Shown here: piece by piece, positions 17,220-25,741 of the stretch
Position numbering within the stretch: position 1 is the first letter of the stretch
How the letters are laid out: the number at the start of each line of letters is the position of its first letter
Assembly (NCBI GenBank): GCA_002699025.1
Contig: PABA01000045.1
Span: 1 to 46,384 of the forward strand
From: Sandaracinus sp.
Lineage (GTDB): Bacteria; Myxococcota_A; Polyangia; Polyangiales; Houyiibacteriaceae
Direction: 5' to 3'
Length of the DNA stretch: 46,384 nt
The notes under the pieces: model-generated
Told to the model about the DNA's origin: nothing
Database searches by the model: none
What the model saw: the letters and a program-made list of their open reading frames with translations, nothing else
Position numbers and translations under genes: made by a program

Positions 17220-18116
17220 GTGGATCCGGTGGCCTGGCTCGAAGAGACGCGCGTGGCGGTGCGCGCGGGGGCGGCCGCCGATCCCGAGCGGGCCTTGCGC
17301 ATGATGGAGCCCGGCGACCGGAGCCGGGCGTCGGCCGCGGCCAGGGCCGCGCTCGCCACGCTCCCGGCGCCCCTCGACGCCCGCGCCACCACGCCCGAGC
17401 GGCTCTTCCTGGAGCGGGTCGTCGGCTGGGTACGGAGGCTCGCGGGGGGGCCGGCGGACGCGCTCCTGACCGCCGAGCGGGTGGCCTGGCTCCGCGGCGG
17501 GGACGCGCTCGTCTACCTCCAGCGGCTCCGTGACCACGGCGACCCGGCGGAGGCGGACGCGCTCGCCCGCGCCCTCGTCGAGGCGGCGCCGAGCGAGGAG
17601 GCGGCGCGCGTGCGTCGCTGGCTCGAGGCCCCCGACGACCTCCCCGCCGACTGGGCCGCGCGTCTCGAGCAGGTCGCGGCGGCGCCGACGCGGGAGGGGG
17701 TCGCCGGCCTCTTCGAAGGCGTCGACGAGGCGCGCGCCGAGCCCCTCCTCCGGCGTGTCGTCGAGCGGCTCGAGGAGGCGGCGCATCCACCCGAGGAGGT
17801 CTTCGCGGTCTGCAGCGGTGTGCTCGGCTCCGCCGTGCTCGGCCTCGTCGAGCGCGGGGGCGTCTCGCCGGACGCGGTGCTCGAACGCGCGCGCCGCGCC
17901 GCGCCGGAGGCCCGGCCCATCTGGACGGGTCTCGCCGCGCGCGCCGCCTGGCTCGCGAACGATCGCTTCCGCTGCCTCCGCCTGCTCCGGGACGCCCGCG
18001 GGGAGGCGGCGGCCCTCGGGGCGCCCGGGTTGCCCCCCTCGGCCGAGCGCATCTGGGAGGACGCCGACGAGGCCTTCCGCGCGCTCATGCGCCGAGCCGG
18101 GGTCGCGCCCGAGTGA
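17220..18116 (+). CDS. Hypothetical helical protein
   Basis: 298 aa from GTG, positioned by a TACGCT box 6 nt upstream. I recognise no family. It is Ala/Leu/Arg/Glu-rich and predicted almost entirely helical (for example LFEGVDEARAEPLLRRVVER), with no signal peptide, membrane segment or obvious catalytic motif, and only one Cys. The repeated helix-turn-helix texture would suit a TPR- or HEAT-like scaffold, but no register is clear. Divergent from the CoA ligase and convergent with the unknown gene at 18210. Confidence 0.7.
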   Translation: MDPVAWLEETRVAVRAGAAADPERALRMMEPGDRSRASAAARAALATLPAPLDARATTPERLFLERVVGWVRRLAGGPADALLTAERVAWLRGGDALVYLQRLRDHGDPAEADALARALVEAAPSEEAARVRRWLEAPDDLPADWAARLEQVAAAPTREGVAGLFEGVDEARAEPLLRRVVERLEEAAHPPEEVFAVCSGVLGSAVLGLVERGGVSPDAVLERARRAAPEARPIWTGLAARAAWLANDRFRCLRLLRDARGEAAALGAPGLPPSAERIWEDADEAFRALMRRAGVAPE

Positions 18117-18209
18117 GGTCCGCCGGCAGCGCGCGGGCGCCCGACGAGGGTGGACGCGCTCCGGCCGTCGCCCACGCGACGGGTGCACACCGTGGGGCGG
18201 CTGGCGCGG

Positions 18210-18842
18210 CTACGCCAGCGCGTCGTCCGGGAGGTCCGCCACCATCGCGCGCAGGTGCGGGATGCGCTGCTCGAAGGAGGCGAGGTGGGCCAGGAGAATC
18301 GAGCGGAAGACCTCCTCGAAGCCGTCCGTGTAGAAGTGCGTGAGGTGGCGGAGCACCCAGCGGTCGACGCGGTCCACGGCCACCTCCCGCGGGTCCGCGT
18401 CCACCTCCGGCACGGACTGCTCCTCGAGATCGGAGAGCAGGCGCTCGGTCGCCGCCCGGTAGGCCTTCACCTCGCGCGGGCCCCACTCGACGTGCACGAG
18501 CGCGAAGACGCCGAGGGCGACCAGGCGCCGGTAGGTGGGCAGCTCGCTCTGGACGAGCCGGTAGGCGAGCTCGTCGACCTCCGCGTCCGTCAGCGACGGG
18601 TCGAAGCCCCAGGAGCCCTCGCCGGCCGGGTCGTGCCCCCGGAAGACGACGATGCGATCGGCGTCGCCGTGGGCGCGCACGTGCGCGACGAGGGCCTCGT
18701 CGAGCGGGCTCGGGCGCGGGTCGTGGCGCAGCTCCTCCAGGCGCTCGCGGGCCACGCGCACGGCGCTCTCCGGGGTGACGACGAGCGCGACGCGCTCCCC
18801 GGTCCCGGCGCCGAGGCGCCGCTCCTCCAGCCTCATCGCCAT
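18210..18842 (-). CDS. Hypothetical protein, 210 aa
   Basis: Start at ATG 18842 (a second ATG two codons later is possible), preceded by TAGTCT ending 6 nt upstream. No family recognised. The N-terminal half is mixed alpha/beta (GERVALVVTPESAVRVARER, DRIVVFRGHD). The C-terminal half is helical with many acidic and His residues (RWVLRHLTHFYTDGFEEVFR). No signal peptide or membrane segment. Codon use matches its neighbours, so it is probably a real gene. Confidence 0.7.
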   Translation of the reverse strand: MAMRLEERRLGAGTGERVALVVTPESAVRVARERLEELRHDPRPSPLDEALVAHVRAHGDADRIVVFRGHDPAGEGSWGFDPSLTDAEVDELAYRLVQSELPTYRRLVALGVFALVHVEWGPREVKAYRAATERLLSDLEEQSVPEVDADPREVAVDRVDRWVLRHLTHFYTDGFEEVFRSILLAHLASFEQRIPHLRAMVADLPDDALA

Positions 18843-18848
18843 GGGGCC

Positions 18849-18854
18849 AGACTA
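18849..18854 (-). promoter_or_regulatory. TAGTCT -10-like element, 6 nt before start 18842
   Basis: TANNNT element on the minus strand with 6-nt spacing. The rest of the 247-bp divergent gap 18843-19089 shows no other site I can support except a weak TAAGGT at 19073-19078, 11 nt before the plus-strand gene. Confidence 0.5.
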
Positions 18855-19089
18855 CTACTCCTGCCCGCGAATTCGAGTCGGGTCCCCGTGAAGCGGACAC
18901 GACTCGCGGCGTGGCCGCTCCTCGGATGGGGGTTACCCGCGCTTCGTCGTGGCCGCGCCGAGGGCTCTGCGGGACCCGGCTCCGCGCTCCCGGGGAGCAG
19001 CCGCACCCGGGCGCTCGGTGGATGGGCACGCTTCGTCGCACGGGAGGTTTCTCAGCGGCGCCCTGGATCGGGTAAGGTCTGGGCCCCGC

Positions 19090-20826
19090 ATGGGAGAGAA
19101 GGAGCACCGGGACGATCCCACGATGGAGATCGCGCTCGACGAGGTCGGCGCCGAGGGGCTCGGTCCGTCCACGAGCCCGAGCGGTCGTCCCCCGCCCTTG
19201 CCCGGGTCGAAGGCGCCTCCTCCGCTCCCCGGGAAGCCCGTGGCCAGTGAGGCCACGGACTCGCCTCGCCGCACCGAGCCGCCGCCGAGCGCGGCGCCGG
19301 AGGGCGGCGCCGAGACGCCGCCGGCGCGGCTCGGGCGGACCATCGCGCCGCCGCCGGTGATGGGGACGATCCCCCGGGGCGCGACGAAGGAGACGCCGCG
19401 CACGCTGCGCACGACGATGAAGCTTCGGAAGCAGCCGCCCGCCCCCGGCAAGAAGCCGGACGCGGCGAGCACGTCGGCGAAGCCCGCGCCCGTCCGCGGC
19501 GGGGGCGAGCCGCCACCGGCGACGAAGGCCGCGTCCGCGAAGGCCGCGCCCTCGAGCGCCCCGGCCCGACCGGCTTCGCCCTCGAGCGCGCCGCCGAAGC
19601 GCGCGGCCAGCGCGCCGGCGCCCCGGCCGGCGCTGGCCTCGCGACCGCCTCGGGCGGGGTCGGGCAGCTCCGCCTCTTCTTCCGCGACTTCCTCCGCCTC
19701 TTCTTCCGCGAGCGACACGCGCCTCCGCCTCCTCGAGGAGCGGGTGAAGAAGCTCGCGGCCCGGCCCGACCCGAGCGCCGCGCTCGCCGCCCTCGAGCGG
19801 CGCGTGCAGGCCCTCGAGGGGGGCGACGAGCTCGGCGCCCTCGCCCGTCGCGTGGACGCCCTGGAGCAGCGGCGCAGCTCGGGGGACACGAGCCTCGCGA
19901 GCCGGCTGGCCTTGCTCGAGGCGCGCGTCGACGACGTGACGGAGCAGGTCGACACCCTCCCGCCGCCCGCCCCCCTTCCCACCGCACCGCTGCCCACCAC
20001 ACCGCCCGCCGAGGTCGACGCGCCGACCGCCGAGGTCGACGCCGGCGCCGCCGAGGCCCTGGCGACGCTCGCGACGCAGGTCGAGGCCCTGGCGCGGGCC
20101 GACGCGCTCGAGGCGCTGGCGAGCCGGGTGGAGGCGCTCGAAGCGCCGCGCCAGCCCACCCCGGAGGGCGAGGCGCTCGAGGCGCTGGTCGCACGGGTGG
20201 CGGCGCTCGAGGCCGGCCCGGGAGAGCACGAAGACGAGCACGGCGCCGAGCCGCATGCCCTCGAGGCGCGGCTGGCGGCCCTCGAGGAGGGCGAGCTCGG
20301 CGGGCGCGTGGCTTCGCTCGAGGCGCGGCTCGTCTCCATGGCGGCGCGCGTCGCCGACCTCCGCGCGGGCGCTTCGCTCCCGCCGCCCCCTCCCGTCGGC
20401 GCGAGCGACCGGCTGGCGGCGCTCGAGGCGCGGCTCGACACGCTCGCTCCGCCGCCGCTCCCGGCGACCGCCGAGGTGCCGGGCGGGCCCGACCTCGAGG
20501 CGCGGGTGCGGGAGATGGAGGCCAAGCTGGGTGCCTTCCCGCAGGAGGAGCTCGTCGCCCGGCTGGCGGCGCTCGAGGCGCGCCTCGCCGCGGCTGCCGA
20601 GGCGTCGCCCCCACGGGCGGTGGCGGCGCCGGGCGCGCGCCCCCTCACCGACGTGAAGGGGGTGGGCCCGGCCACCGCGGAGAAGCTCCGGGAGGCCGGG
20701 GCGGGCTCGGTCGCCGACCTCGTCGCCTGGACCGAGACGGACGTGGCGCGCGTCGCCTCCGCGACGGGGCTGAGCGAGAAGCGCCTGCGCCGCTTCCAAC
20801 GCGCCGCCGCCGAGCTCGCCGGGTAG
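19090..20826 (+). CDS. Pro/Ala-rich, long coiled-coil protein with C-terminal helix-hairpin-helix domain
   Basis: 578 aa from ATG 19090. Residues 1-208 are disordered and Pro/Ala/Ser/Lys-rich (PPPLPG, APKR-type runs). Residues about 209-515 are repeated leucine heptads of the form ALEARLAALE interrupted by Pro-rich hinges, predicting a long segmented coiled coil. The last 60 residues, DVKGVGPATAEKLREAG then TDVARVASATGLSEKRLRRF, form a tandem helix-hairpin-helix like that in DNA-binding and ribosomal-protein-fused HhH modules. No signal peptide, so it is cytoplasmic. Possible roles are nucleoid organisation or a cytoskeletal scaffold, from architecture only. The architecture is not one I recognise. 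Confidence 0.8.
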   Translation: MGEKEHRDDPTMEIALDEVGAEGLGPSTSPSGRPPPLPGSKAPPPLPGKPVASEATDSPRRTEPPPSAAPEGGAETPPARLGRTIAPPPVMGTIPRGATKETPRTLRTTMKLRKQPPAPGKKPDAASTSAKPAPVRGGGEPPPATKAASAKAAPSSAPARPASPSSAPPKRAASAPAPRPALASRPPRAGSGSSASSSATSSASSSASDTRLRLLEERVKKLAARPDPSAALAALERRVQALEGGDELGALARRVDALEQRRSSGDTSLASRLALLEARVDDVTEQVDTLPPPAPLPTAPLPTTPPAEVDAPTAEVDAGAAEALATLATQVEALARADALEALASRVEALEAPRQPTPEGEALEALVARVAALEAGPGEHEDEHGAEPHALEARLAALEEGELGGRVASLEARLVSMAARVADLRAGASLPPPPPVGASDRLAALEARLDTLAPPPLPATAEVPGGPDLEARVREMEAKLGAFPQEELVARLAALEARLAAAAEASPPRAVAAPGARPLTDVKGVGPATAEKLREAGAGSVADLVAWTETDVARVASATGLSEKRLRRFQRAAAELAG

Positions 20827-20909
20827 CAGCGCGCAGCGTCACGGTCGCGGCTCCGCGCTCCTCCCCGGCCTCGGCTCCCTGCGCGGCCGGCAGAGCCGGG
20901 GCGCCGGAG

Positions 20910-21245
20910 TCAGCGGCCGCGCCACTCCTCGACCGGGTACTTCGCCCGGTTCTTCTCCATCTTCGCGTGCACCGCCGCGGGCAGATCGAGGCCGATGCGG
21001 TCGGCCAGCATGAAGAGGGTGGCCGCGACGTCCGCGATCTCGTCGGCGATGGCCTCCCGATGCGCGGGGTCGCGACAGTGCGCGTCCGCCTCGTCGCCCG
21101 GCACCCAGCGGAGCTCGGAGAGGAGCTCGCCGGCCTCCGAGGCGACGGCCATGGCGAGGTTCTTCGGATCGTGGAAGGGCTCCCACTCGCGCTCGCGCAC
21201 GAAGGCGCGGATGTCTTCGAGCATGGCCTCGTAGCGGTCGTCCAT
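20910..21245 (-). CDS. MazG-like nucleotide pyrophosphohydrolase (dCTPase-type)
   Basis: 111 aa, the normal size for single-domain MazG/RS21-C6-like all-alpha NTP pyrophosphatases. Metal-binding EAGE at residues 37-40 (SEAGELLSELRW) and ExxD at 69-72 (DEIADVAATLFMLADRIGLDL) are intact, as is the N-terminal HDPKNLAMAVA. The family hydrolyses (d)NTPs to monophosphates and diphosphate as pool cleaners. The ATG at 21245 is preceded by TAGCTC 6 nt upstream. Same strand as the lipoprotein at 21303 but separated from it by that promoter-like box, so probably transcribed alone. Confidence 0.88.
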   Translation of the reverse strand: MDDRYEAMLEDIRAFVREREWEPFHDPKNLAMAVASEAGELLSELRWVPGDEADAHCRDPAHREAIADEIADVAATLFMLADRIGLDLPAAVHAKMEKNRAKYPVEEWRGR

Positions 21246-21251
21246 GGGCCA

Positions 21252-21257
21252 GAGCTA
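21252..21257 (-). promoter_or_regulatory. TAGCTC -10-like element before the MazG-like gene
   Basis: Minus-strand TAGCTC ending 6 nt before ATG 21245; the last base departs from TANNNT. Confidence 0.4.
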
Positions 21258-21302
21258 CCGCCTCCGGCGGGGCGGGTCCATCCACCGTGCGCACCCGGCG
21301 CG

Positions 21303-22667
21303 TCAGCGCGGGGACGACGTGTCGCCGGCGGGCGCCCTGCACTCCGCGGGGAGCGGGTCGAGGTCGCGGAGGTGCGTGACGAACTGGCCGCGGAGCCGCG
21401 CGAGGTCGGCGCCGACCCGCACGCTGCCGGCGAAGCGCCCGCGGATCGGTGCGCCGCGCCGCGCCTCGAAGGGCGCGAGCTCGAGCGTCGGGGCCCGGAG
21501 CGGCACGTCGCCGGCGAGCCGATCCCCCGCCCAGTCGATGGTCACCAGGCGCACGGATCCGTCGGGCCCGAGCGTGGCGCGCAGCGCGACCCGGGCTCCC
21601 TCGCGGAACCGGTGGCCGACCTGGAGCGCCAGCACGCGCGCGCAGCGCTCGCCCTCGGCCGCCAGCAGCGTCACGCCCCGCTCGAGCGCCTCCGGCGCGT
21701 CCACGCGCGCGAGCACCTCGCCCGCCGCCTCGTCGTCGCGGCTCTCTTCGCTGCCGCCCGCTTCGCCACCGCTCGCTTCGCCGCCGCCCGCTTCGCCACC
21801 GCTCGCTTCGCCACCGCCCGCTTCGCCACCGCTCGCTTCGCCACCGCCCGCTCCGGAAGCGCTCGGCTCACCGTCGCCCGCTCGGCCGTCGCCCGCCTCG
21901 CCCTCCTCCTCGCCCTCCTCCTCGACCCTCAGCGTCGCCTCGAAGGCGCTCTCCGGGCGGCGCGCGCGGCCGGCGGTCTCGATCACGGGGCCGAGCCGCT
22001 GGACCTCCGCGCGGCAGCGCGCCGGCTCGGCGTCGCGCCGACAGCGCCCGGGCTCGTTGCGCAGCACGGCCAGGCACCGGTCGCGCCGCGCGGCCCCGGC
22101 GCAGAGCGCGGGGGAGCGGCTGGCCCAGGCGAGGCAGAGCGGGTCGCGACCCTCCGTGCCCACGGCGGCGGGCGGGCAGGCGTCCGGCGCCTCGGCCACC
22201 AGGGCGGCCCGAAGGCGGCAGCCGCGCCGGAGGGCCGTGACCCGGAGCGCGTCGCAGGCGTCCGGGTCTTCGGCCTTCGCCGCGGCGAGGCCCGCGCAGA
22301 CGTCCTCGACCACCGCGTCGTAGCGGAGATCCGCGAAGGCCTCGGCCAGCTCGACGGGGACCTCGGCGCGGAGCCGGGCCTCGCAGCCCGCCCGATCATC
22401 GAAGGCCTCGAGGCTCTGGCCGAGATCGCGCACGTCGTCCGGCCAGGGCGTCGGCTCCGGCGGGGGCTCGTCGGCCGGGGCCGCCGGCGCGGGCGGCGGC
22501 GGTGGCCGGGTCGGCTCTGGAGGGCGCTCGTCGCACGCCAGCGCGAGCAGCGACAGGCCCAGCGCCGCCAGCCACGGGAGCCGGTGTCGAGCGGCCCCAG
22601 CGCGCCAGCGTGAAGGACGACTGGGGCGCGCTCCCCCTCCCTCCGGCGTCGGCGGTCCAGGCCGCAT
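21303..22667 (-). CDS. Cys-rich lipoprotein with a Gly/Glu repeat linker
   Basis: 454 aa from ATG 22667, positioned by TATGCT 6 nt upstream. A Pro/Arg-rich leader precedes the signal sequence LPWLAALGLSLLALAC (lipobox LALAC). A Pro-rich linker follows, then about 170 residues with ten or more Cys in CxA/CDAL patterns (CEARL, VCAGL, CDALR, CRLRAAL, CLAWAS, CAGAARRDRC). This suggests a disulfide-rich helical domain. Residues about 280-310 are a (GGGEASGGEA)n linker from three 30-bp repeats. The C-terminal ~130 residues look beta-rich. Probably outer-membrane or periplasmic; no family recognised. Confidence 0.75.
   Translation of the reverse strand: MRPGPPTPEGGGARPSRPSRWRAGAARHRLPWLAALGLSLLALACDERPPEPTRPPPPPAPAAPADEPPPEPTPWPDDVRDLGQSLEAFDDRAGCEARLRAEVPVELAEAFADLRYDAVVEDVCAGLAAAKAEDPDACDALRVTALRRGCRLRAALVAEAPDACPPAAVGTEGRDPLCLAWASRSPALCAGAARRDRCLAVLRNEPGRCRRDAEPARCRAEVQRLGPVIETAGRARRPESAFEATLRVEEEGEEEGEAGDGRAGDGEPSASGAGGGEASGGEAGGGEASGGEAGGGEASGGEAGGSEESRDDEAAGEVLARVDAPEALERGVTLLAAEGERCARVLALQVGHRFREGARVALRATLGPDGSVRLVTIDWAGDRLAGDVPLRAPTLELAPFEARRGAPIRGRFAGSVRVGADLARLRGQFVTHLRDLDPLPAECRAPAGDTSSPR
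21751..21840 (-). repeat. Three 30-bp in-frame repeats (GGGEASGGEA linker)
   Basis: Near-identical 30-bp units at 21751, 21781 and 21811 encode a Gly/Glu/Ala linker in the lipoprotein. Confidence 0.9.
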
Positions 22668-22673
22668 GCGCGG

Positions 22674-22679
22674 AGCATA
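22674..22679 (-). promoter_or_regulatory. TATGCT -10-like element, 6 nt before start 22667
   Basis: Minus-strand TATGCT, the same hexamer and spacing as at 23720 and 45670. Confidence 0.5.
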
Positions 22680-22740
22680 GGAGCGCCGCGCGCGTCGGCG
22701 CCAGGCGCTCCCATGCTCTGCCATGCCGCTCCGTCGGCGC

Positions 22741-23505
22741 TCAGCCGACGGCGCGCGCGAAGTCGAGCCCGCTGACGATGCCGCGGAGCCCCCGGTCGTC
22801 CAGGATGAGGATGCGCCGGACGTGCATGGCCAGCGCCTGGGCCGCCGCGCGCGCCAGCGGGATGTGCCCCGGCAGCACGAGCACGGAGAGGTTCATCGCC
22901 TCCTCGACCCGCTCCTCCGGCTCGAGCCCGCGCGCCGCGAGCGCCGCCGCCTGGTCGAAGATGCCGACGGGCCAGGCGCCCTCCACGACCACCAGCCCCT
23001 GCTTGTTCGCCCGATCGAGCCGGTCGACGGCGAGCGCCACCGGGTCCTCCGCCTTCACCTTCACGAGCGAGCTCGAGGCCACCTCCTCGAGGGGCGTCTT
23101 GATGCCCTTGTCCCGCACGGCGCGCATCAGGTCGCGCGTCGAGAGCACCCCCGCGAGGGCGCCGTCGCGGGTCACGAAGACCCGATGCACCCGCTCCTTG
23201 CGCATGGTCTTGGCCGCCTCCGAGAGCGGCGCCTCCACGTCGACCGCCAGGGCCGGGCTCGTCATGCGCTTCTCGACCTTCTCCTCCGGGAGCGCCAGCG
23301 TGCGGTCGTGGCCGTAGCTGCCGGCCGCCAGGAGATCCGTCCGCGAGAGCACGCCGACGAGCGCGCCGTCGTCGTCCGTGACCGCCAGGGCCGAGATCCC
23401 GTGCTCGTGCAGCACCTGGTCCGCCTCGCGGAGCGTCGCCCCGCGCTTCACCGTGATCACGGGCGAGAGCATGTACTCGCCGACCGACATCTCGAAGTTC
23501 GCCAT
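22741..23505 (-). CDS. Four-CBS-domain protein
   Basis: 254 aa, essentially only CBS domains. They start at residues about 5 (MSVGEYMLSPVITVKRGATL), 80 (KRMTSPALAVDVEAPL), 140 (VASSSLVKVKAEDPVALAVD) and 200 (AMNLSVLVLPGHIPLARAAA). Domains one, two and four end in typical GVLSRTDLL, GVLSTRDLM and GIVSGLDFA. CBS pairs bind adenosine nucleotides or related ligands and act as energy or redox sensors, usually on a partner protein. The ATG at 23505 starts directly before the first domain. No effector domain is present and no partner is evident nearby. Confidence 0.9.
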   Translation of the reverse strand: MANFEMSVGEYMLSPVITVKRGATLREADQVLHEHGISALAVTDDDGALVGVLSRTDLLAAGSYGHDRTLALPEEKVEKRMTSPALAVDVEAPLSEAAKTMRKERVHRVFVTRDGALAGVLSTRDLMRAVRDKGIKTPLEEVASSSLVKVKAEDPVALAVDRLDRANKQGLVVVEGAWPVGIFDQAAALAARGLEPEERVEEAMNLSVLVLPGHIPLARAAAQALAMHVRRILILDDRGLRGIVSGLDFARAVG

Positions 23506-23719
23506 GCGCGCCGGCCTTGCACTCCGCGTGCCGCGCTCGCCGTGTCGCCCGGCCTGGCGCGGTGGTCTCCGGGCCCGGCGCTTCCTGCGGTCCCCCGCCG
23601 CCGCCCGAGCGCTCCCGCTCACCCATCCGGGCGGTGGCGCCGTGGGCGCCGCGCACTTCCTTCGTCGCCCGTCCGACGGAGCGCAGACGCTGCGCGAGGC
23701 GACCCGGGGAGGAGGCTGC

Positions 23720-23725
23720 TATGCT
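23720..23725 (+). promoter_or_regulatory. TATGCT -10-like element, 6 nt before GTG 23732
   Basis: TANNNT element with 6-nt spacing. An AGGAGG at 23709-23714 lies too far upstream to be the Shine-Dalgarno for this GTG. Confidence 0.5.
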
Positions 23726-23731
23726 CCGCCG

Positions 23732-25045
23732 GTGCGCCGCTGGCTCCCTCTCCTGGTGCTGATCCTCGCCGCGCCGGCCGCGGCTCAGTCCCCCGCCGAA
23801 GGCGAGGGGGGCGCGGGCCTCGCGGCCCCGGGCGCGCCCGAGAGTGGGCCGGGCGAGAGCGGCCCGGAGGAAGCGGGCGAGGCCGCGGAGGGCGGCGAAG
23901 CCGGCGAGACCGCCGAGGCCCCGGAAGGTGGGGAGGCCCCGGAAGGCGCAGAAGCCGCGGAAGGCGCAGAAGCCGCGGAAGGCGCAGAAGCCCCGGAAGC
24001 CACCGAAGCTCCGGAAGGGGAGGGCGAGCCCGCCGAAGCGGTCCCGGCCCCGGCGCTCCCACCCCGCGTCATCGTCATCGACGCGGCCCCCTACGGCGTC
24101 GAGCCCGTCGTCGGCCAGCACGTCACCCGGCGCATGCGCGCCACCGCCGCCGAGATGGGCTACGAGGTCGTCGAGCCCGCCGAGACCATCGCCGCTGCCC
24201 AGCGGCTGCGCATGCCTTACCCGCCGAGCCCCGCCGACCTCTGGCGCGTCACCTACGTCGCCCAGTCCCGCCGCGGCGCCTTCGCCCGCGTCTGGGCCCA
24301 CCAGGGTCGCTACGTGGTCGAGGTCAGCGTGGCCAGCCTCGACGGCACCGGCCCCTTCTTCGCGCGCGGCACCGCCGGCGCCGAGGACCTCCACGAGGTC
24401 GTGGGCCGCCTCACCCGCGAGGCCCTCCCGGCCGTCGAGACCTGGGACGCGGAGGCCTACGCGGGCGTCGTCCGCGGTCAGAGCGCGACCCCCCAGGCCG
24501 TCACCCAGCCGACCGGCCCGGCGCCCGACGGGGCCCCCACCGAGTCCGGCGAGGCCGGCGGCGTCCCCACGAACCCCGACCCGCCGCAGATCACGCGCCG
24601 CCGCCGCGACAACCGCCCGACCCGCCGCTTCGACATCGCCCTCCAGGTCGAGGGCGCCATCGGGACGACGAGCGACAATTTCTTCAACTTCCTCGCGGGC
24701 GCCCGGCTCGGCCTGCGCATCACCAACACCATCCACCTCGGGCTGAACCTGGCCTACGCGAACCTGCGCGGGCGCGACGGCCGGGCGAGCAACCTCCTGC
24801 CGATGCTCCAGGTGGAGAACCGCATCCGCCTCTCGAGCCGCACCGACATCACCGTCCCGCTGCGCTTCGGCATCGGCTACCTGCCCTTCAACGGCCCGGT
24901 CGTGCGCCTGGCGGCCGGCCTGAACATCCCCCTCAGCGGCCGCGTCGAGCTCGCCTTCGACATCCTCGCGCCCACGTTCTGGGTGCTCCCGGATCGCACG
25001 GCGGTCAGCCTCGACCTCGCCGCCGAGGTCATCTTCCGGCTCTGA
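23732..25045 (+). CDS. Secreted Glu/Ala-repeat protein with predicted C-terminal beta-barrel
   Basis: 437 aa from GTG. Signal peptide RRWLPLLVLILAAPAAAQ. Residues about 25-110 are an acidic low-complexity segment containing three 18-bp repeats (EGAEAA). Residues about 110-240 form an alpha/beta domain (VIVIDAAPYGVEPVVGQHV) that I do not recognise. Residues about 290-437 alternate hydrophobic and polar residues with strand-like stretches (LGLRITNTIHLGLNLAYA, RLAAGLNIPLSGRVELAFDI) and end in ...EVIFRL, as expected for an outer-membrane beta-barrel. Barrel and location are inferred from pattern only. Confidence 0.75.
   Translation: MRRWLPLLVLILAAPAAAQSPAEGEGGAGLAAPGAPESGPGESGPEEAGEAAEGGEAGETAEAPEGGEAPEGAEAAEGAEAAEGAEAPEATEAPEGEGEPAEAVPAPALPPRVIVIDAAPYGVEPVVGQHVTRRMRATAAEMGYEVVEPAETIAAAQRLRMPYPPSPADLWRVTYVAQSRRGAFARVWAHQGRYVVEVSVASLDGTGPFFARGTAGAEDLHEVVGRLTREALPAVETWDAEAYAGVVRGQSATPQAVTQPTGPAPDGAPTESGEAGGVPTNPDPPQITRRRRDNRPTRRFDIALQVEGAIGTTSDNFFNFLAGARLGLRITNTIHLGLNLAYANLRGRDGRASNLLPMLQVENRIRLSSRTDITVPLRFGIGYLPFNGPVVRLAAGLNIPLSGRVELAFDILAPTFWVLPDRTAVSLDLAAEVIFRL
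23941..23994 (+). repeat. Three 18-bp in-frame repeats
   Basis: GGAAGGCGCAGAAGCCGC repeated three times, the last copy with changes at its 3' end; encodes EGAEAA units in the acidic linker. Confidence 0.9.
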
Positions 25046-25138
25046 GGCGCCCACGCGACGCTTCCGGCGGCGCGCTGGCGTCGGCTGTGCGTTCGCCGCT
25101 CTCGGCTGTGCATTCGCCGCTTTCTGCCGCCCGCTCTC

Positions 25139-25248
25139 CGCCGTCCGCTCTCCGTGGCGGGGCCGCGGACCACGCGCTCCGATGCCGCGTTCGCGGGGGG
25201 CGCCTTCGGCGTCGGCCGTCCGCTTTGCGCCGTCCGCTCTCCGTGGCG
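25139..25248. repeat. 21-bp perfect direct repeat in a 243-bp gap
   Basis: The 21-bp sequence starting CGCCGTCCGCTCTCC is identical at 25139-25159 and 25228-25248, 89 bp apart. A shorter repeat (GGCTGTGC-TTCGCCGCT) occurs twice near 25083-25120. Similar CCGCTCTCCG text occurs near 14570, so this may be a dispersed low-complexity family. No gene is supported in 25046-25288. Confidence 0.75.
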
Positions 25249-25275
25249 AGCTGGAGCGGGCGGCCCCCTTCGCGG

Positions 25276-25281
25276 TAGCGT
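25276..25281 (+). promoter_or_regulatory. TAGCGT -10-like element, 7 nt before ATG 25289
   Basis: TANNNT element with 7-nt spacing before the small lipoprotein gene. Confidence 0.45.
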
Positions 25282-25288
25282 GCCGCCC

Positions 25289-25618
25289 ATGGCTCGCCTC
25301 GCCCCGCTCGTGCTCCTGGCCCTCGCCCTCGTCGCCTGCGGCTCCCCGAAGGACGACCTCGACCAGCTCTGCGCCGCGAGCGAGGCCGTGCTCCAGGACC
25401 CGAGCATCGCCCCCGAGGATCGCGAGCGCACCCTCTCCCAGCGCTTCGAGCCCGAGTCCAGCGAGATGCGCAACGCCTGGGACGCCCTCGCGCACGCCTC
25501 GCGCGACCAGCGCTGGGAGCTGCTGAAGGCCGCCGCCGACGAGGTCGGCTACGCGGACTGGGAGTGCCCGGTGCTCGAGGCCTACTGGGACGCCCCCGTC
25601 CCCGCGCCCGCCGACTGA
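25289..25618 (+). CDS. Small lipoprotein, 109 aa
   Basis: Signal peptide MARLAPLVLLALALVAC with lipobox ending at about residue 17, followed by a short helical acidic domain with two further Cys (QLCAASEAVL; WECPVLEAYW) that could pair. No family recognised. The start at 25289 is set by the signal peptide and the TAGCGT box. Stand-alone gene before the speA operon; its function is unknown. Confidence 0.75.
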   Translation: MARLAPLVLLALALVACGSPKDDLDQLCAASEAVLQDPSIAPEDRERTLSQRFEPESSEMRNAWDALAHASRDQRWELLKAAADEVGYADWECPVLEAYWDAPVPAPAD

Positions 25619-25741
25619 AGCGCGCGCCCGCGCCGGGTCGACTTCTCCCCCAACCTGCTACGCTGCGCGCCCTGCCACGCGGCCGCTCCCGGCACCCTCG
25701 CCGGAGGCGCGTGGGCAGCCCGCAGAGGCGGAGGTGGCGTC

